Assembly (NCBI GenBank): GCA_947494925.1
Contig: CANLWS010000005.1
Location: forward strand, 310,001-374,000
Length of the DNA stretch: 64,000 bases
Source of the DNA: an uncultured Alteromonadaceae bacterium
GTDB lineage: Bacteria > Pseudomonadota > Gammaproteobacteria > Enterobacterales > Alteromonadaceae
Direction: 5' to 3'
Shown here: in pieces, positions 63,788-64,000 of the stretch
Numbering within the stretch: position 1 is the stretch's first letter
Layout of the letters: each line of letters opens with the position of its first letter
Program-made: the position numbers and the translations under genes
The notes under the pieces: model-generated
Told to the model about the DNA's origin: nothing
Databases searched by the model: none
The model's input: only the letters and a program-made list of their open reading frames with translations

Positions 63788-64000
63788 TTACGGACGATTA
63801 CGTCCGAATTCATCGTGACTGGAAACCCATTCATCAGAAACAATAGCTGAAGAGAGGGATAATTCACCACAGAGAACGGTAGCGGCAATCAGTTCAGCCA
63901 ATTTATAAACCTTACCTTGTCCATAACAATCGAGAATTTCAAGGCATTCTCTTTGTGTCGCTAACCCTGTTCCACCACCATAAGTGGCAACGACCAGAGA
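63788..64000 (-). CDS. Hydroxymethylglutaryl-CoA reductase, C-terminal fragment (window edge)
   Basis: The last 70 codons are visible: SLVVATYGGGTGLATQRECL, KLAELIAATVLCGELSL and VSSHD fit the HMG-CoA reductase C-terminus (the conserved GGGT loop and the KLAE-IAA-VLAGELSL helix). The enzyme makes mevalonate from HMG-CoA. The upstream part lies beyond the window. Confidence 0.82.
   Translation of the reverse strand, partial: SLVVATYGGGTGLATQRECLEILDCYGQGKVYKLAELIAATVLCGELSLSSAIVSDEWVSSHDEFGRNRP

Overview
The window is a gammaproteobacterial chromosome segment, most like a marine Alteromonadales species. The grounds are the gene order mnmG-rsmG-parA-parB-atpIBEFHAGDC beside an enterobacterial-type oriC, the rph-pyrE-tusA cluster, HD-GYP and Fur/LexA-type regulatory sites, and AT-moderate DNA. 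No rRNA, tRNA or CRISPR array was seen. All assignments are from reading the sequence; no database search was run.

Layout. 1-12.75 kb is mostly ordinary chromosome. It holds a 5'-truncated SpoIIE-type phosphatase, a run of exported enzymes (amidohydrolase, a duplicated alpha/beta-barrel-like protein, two paralogous exported methyltransferase-like proteins), a Fur-box-preceded pair of small unknown genes, rph-pyrE-tusA, yicC, an HD-GYP protein, an alkyltransferase-like protein, and a large Wzz/GumC-like protein fused to a degenerate tyrosine-recombinase-like domain. 12.9-24.9 kb starts with a DTW-domain gene. After it come over 20 small, unrelated genes all on the minus strand (VOC, GNAT, GFA, GST, GrpB, cupin, kinase, DUF families). 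They look like integron cargo but have no recognisable attC sites.

24.98-48.8 kb is a chromosomal (sedentary) integron. An integron integrase gene (intI, plus strand, 47803-48804) has a LexA box just upstream and an attI-like core at about 47590. It is followed leftward by about 41 cassettes, nearly all with one minus-strand gene. They are separated by about 42 attC sites, mostly 60-130 bp, with matching ends RYYYAAC/GTTRRRY. Most cargo is unknown; about two thirds is membrane, exported or lipoprotein. Recognisable cargo includes an OXA-2-like class D beta-lactamase carried on a short attC unlike the others, SUKH, low-molecular-weight tyrosine phosphatase, RraB-like, DUF4265, DUF4240, DUF695, DUF6713, Pr6Pr, GNAT and DJ-1/PfpI-like proteins. 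The attC sites become degenerate at the integrase-distal end.

48.8-50.0 kb holds the decayed remains of an iorAB-like molybdenum hydroxylase locus. 50.1-57.2 kb is the complete F-type ATP synthase operon with promoter and terminator. 57.5 kb has a REP-like hairpin pair, followed by parB, parA, rsmG and mnmG. 61.93-62.92 kb is the replication origin: many GATC sites, AT-rich 13-mer-like repeats, two perfect DnaA boxes and a stretch also present in E. coli oriC. A DUF4097-type exported protein and the C-terminus of an HMG-CoA reductase close the window. The integron therefore lies about 14 kb from oriC, next to highly expressed housekeeping genes.
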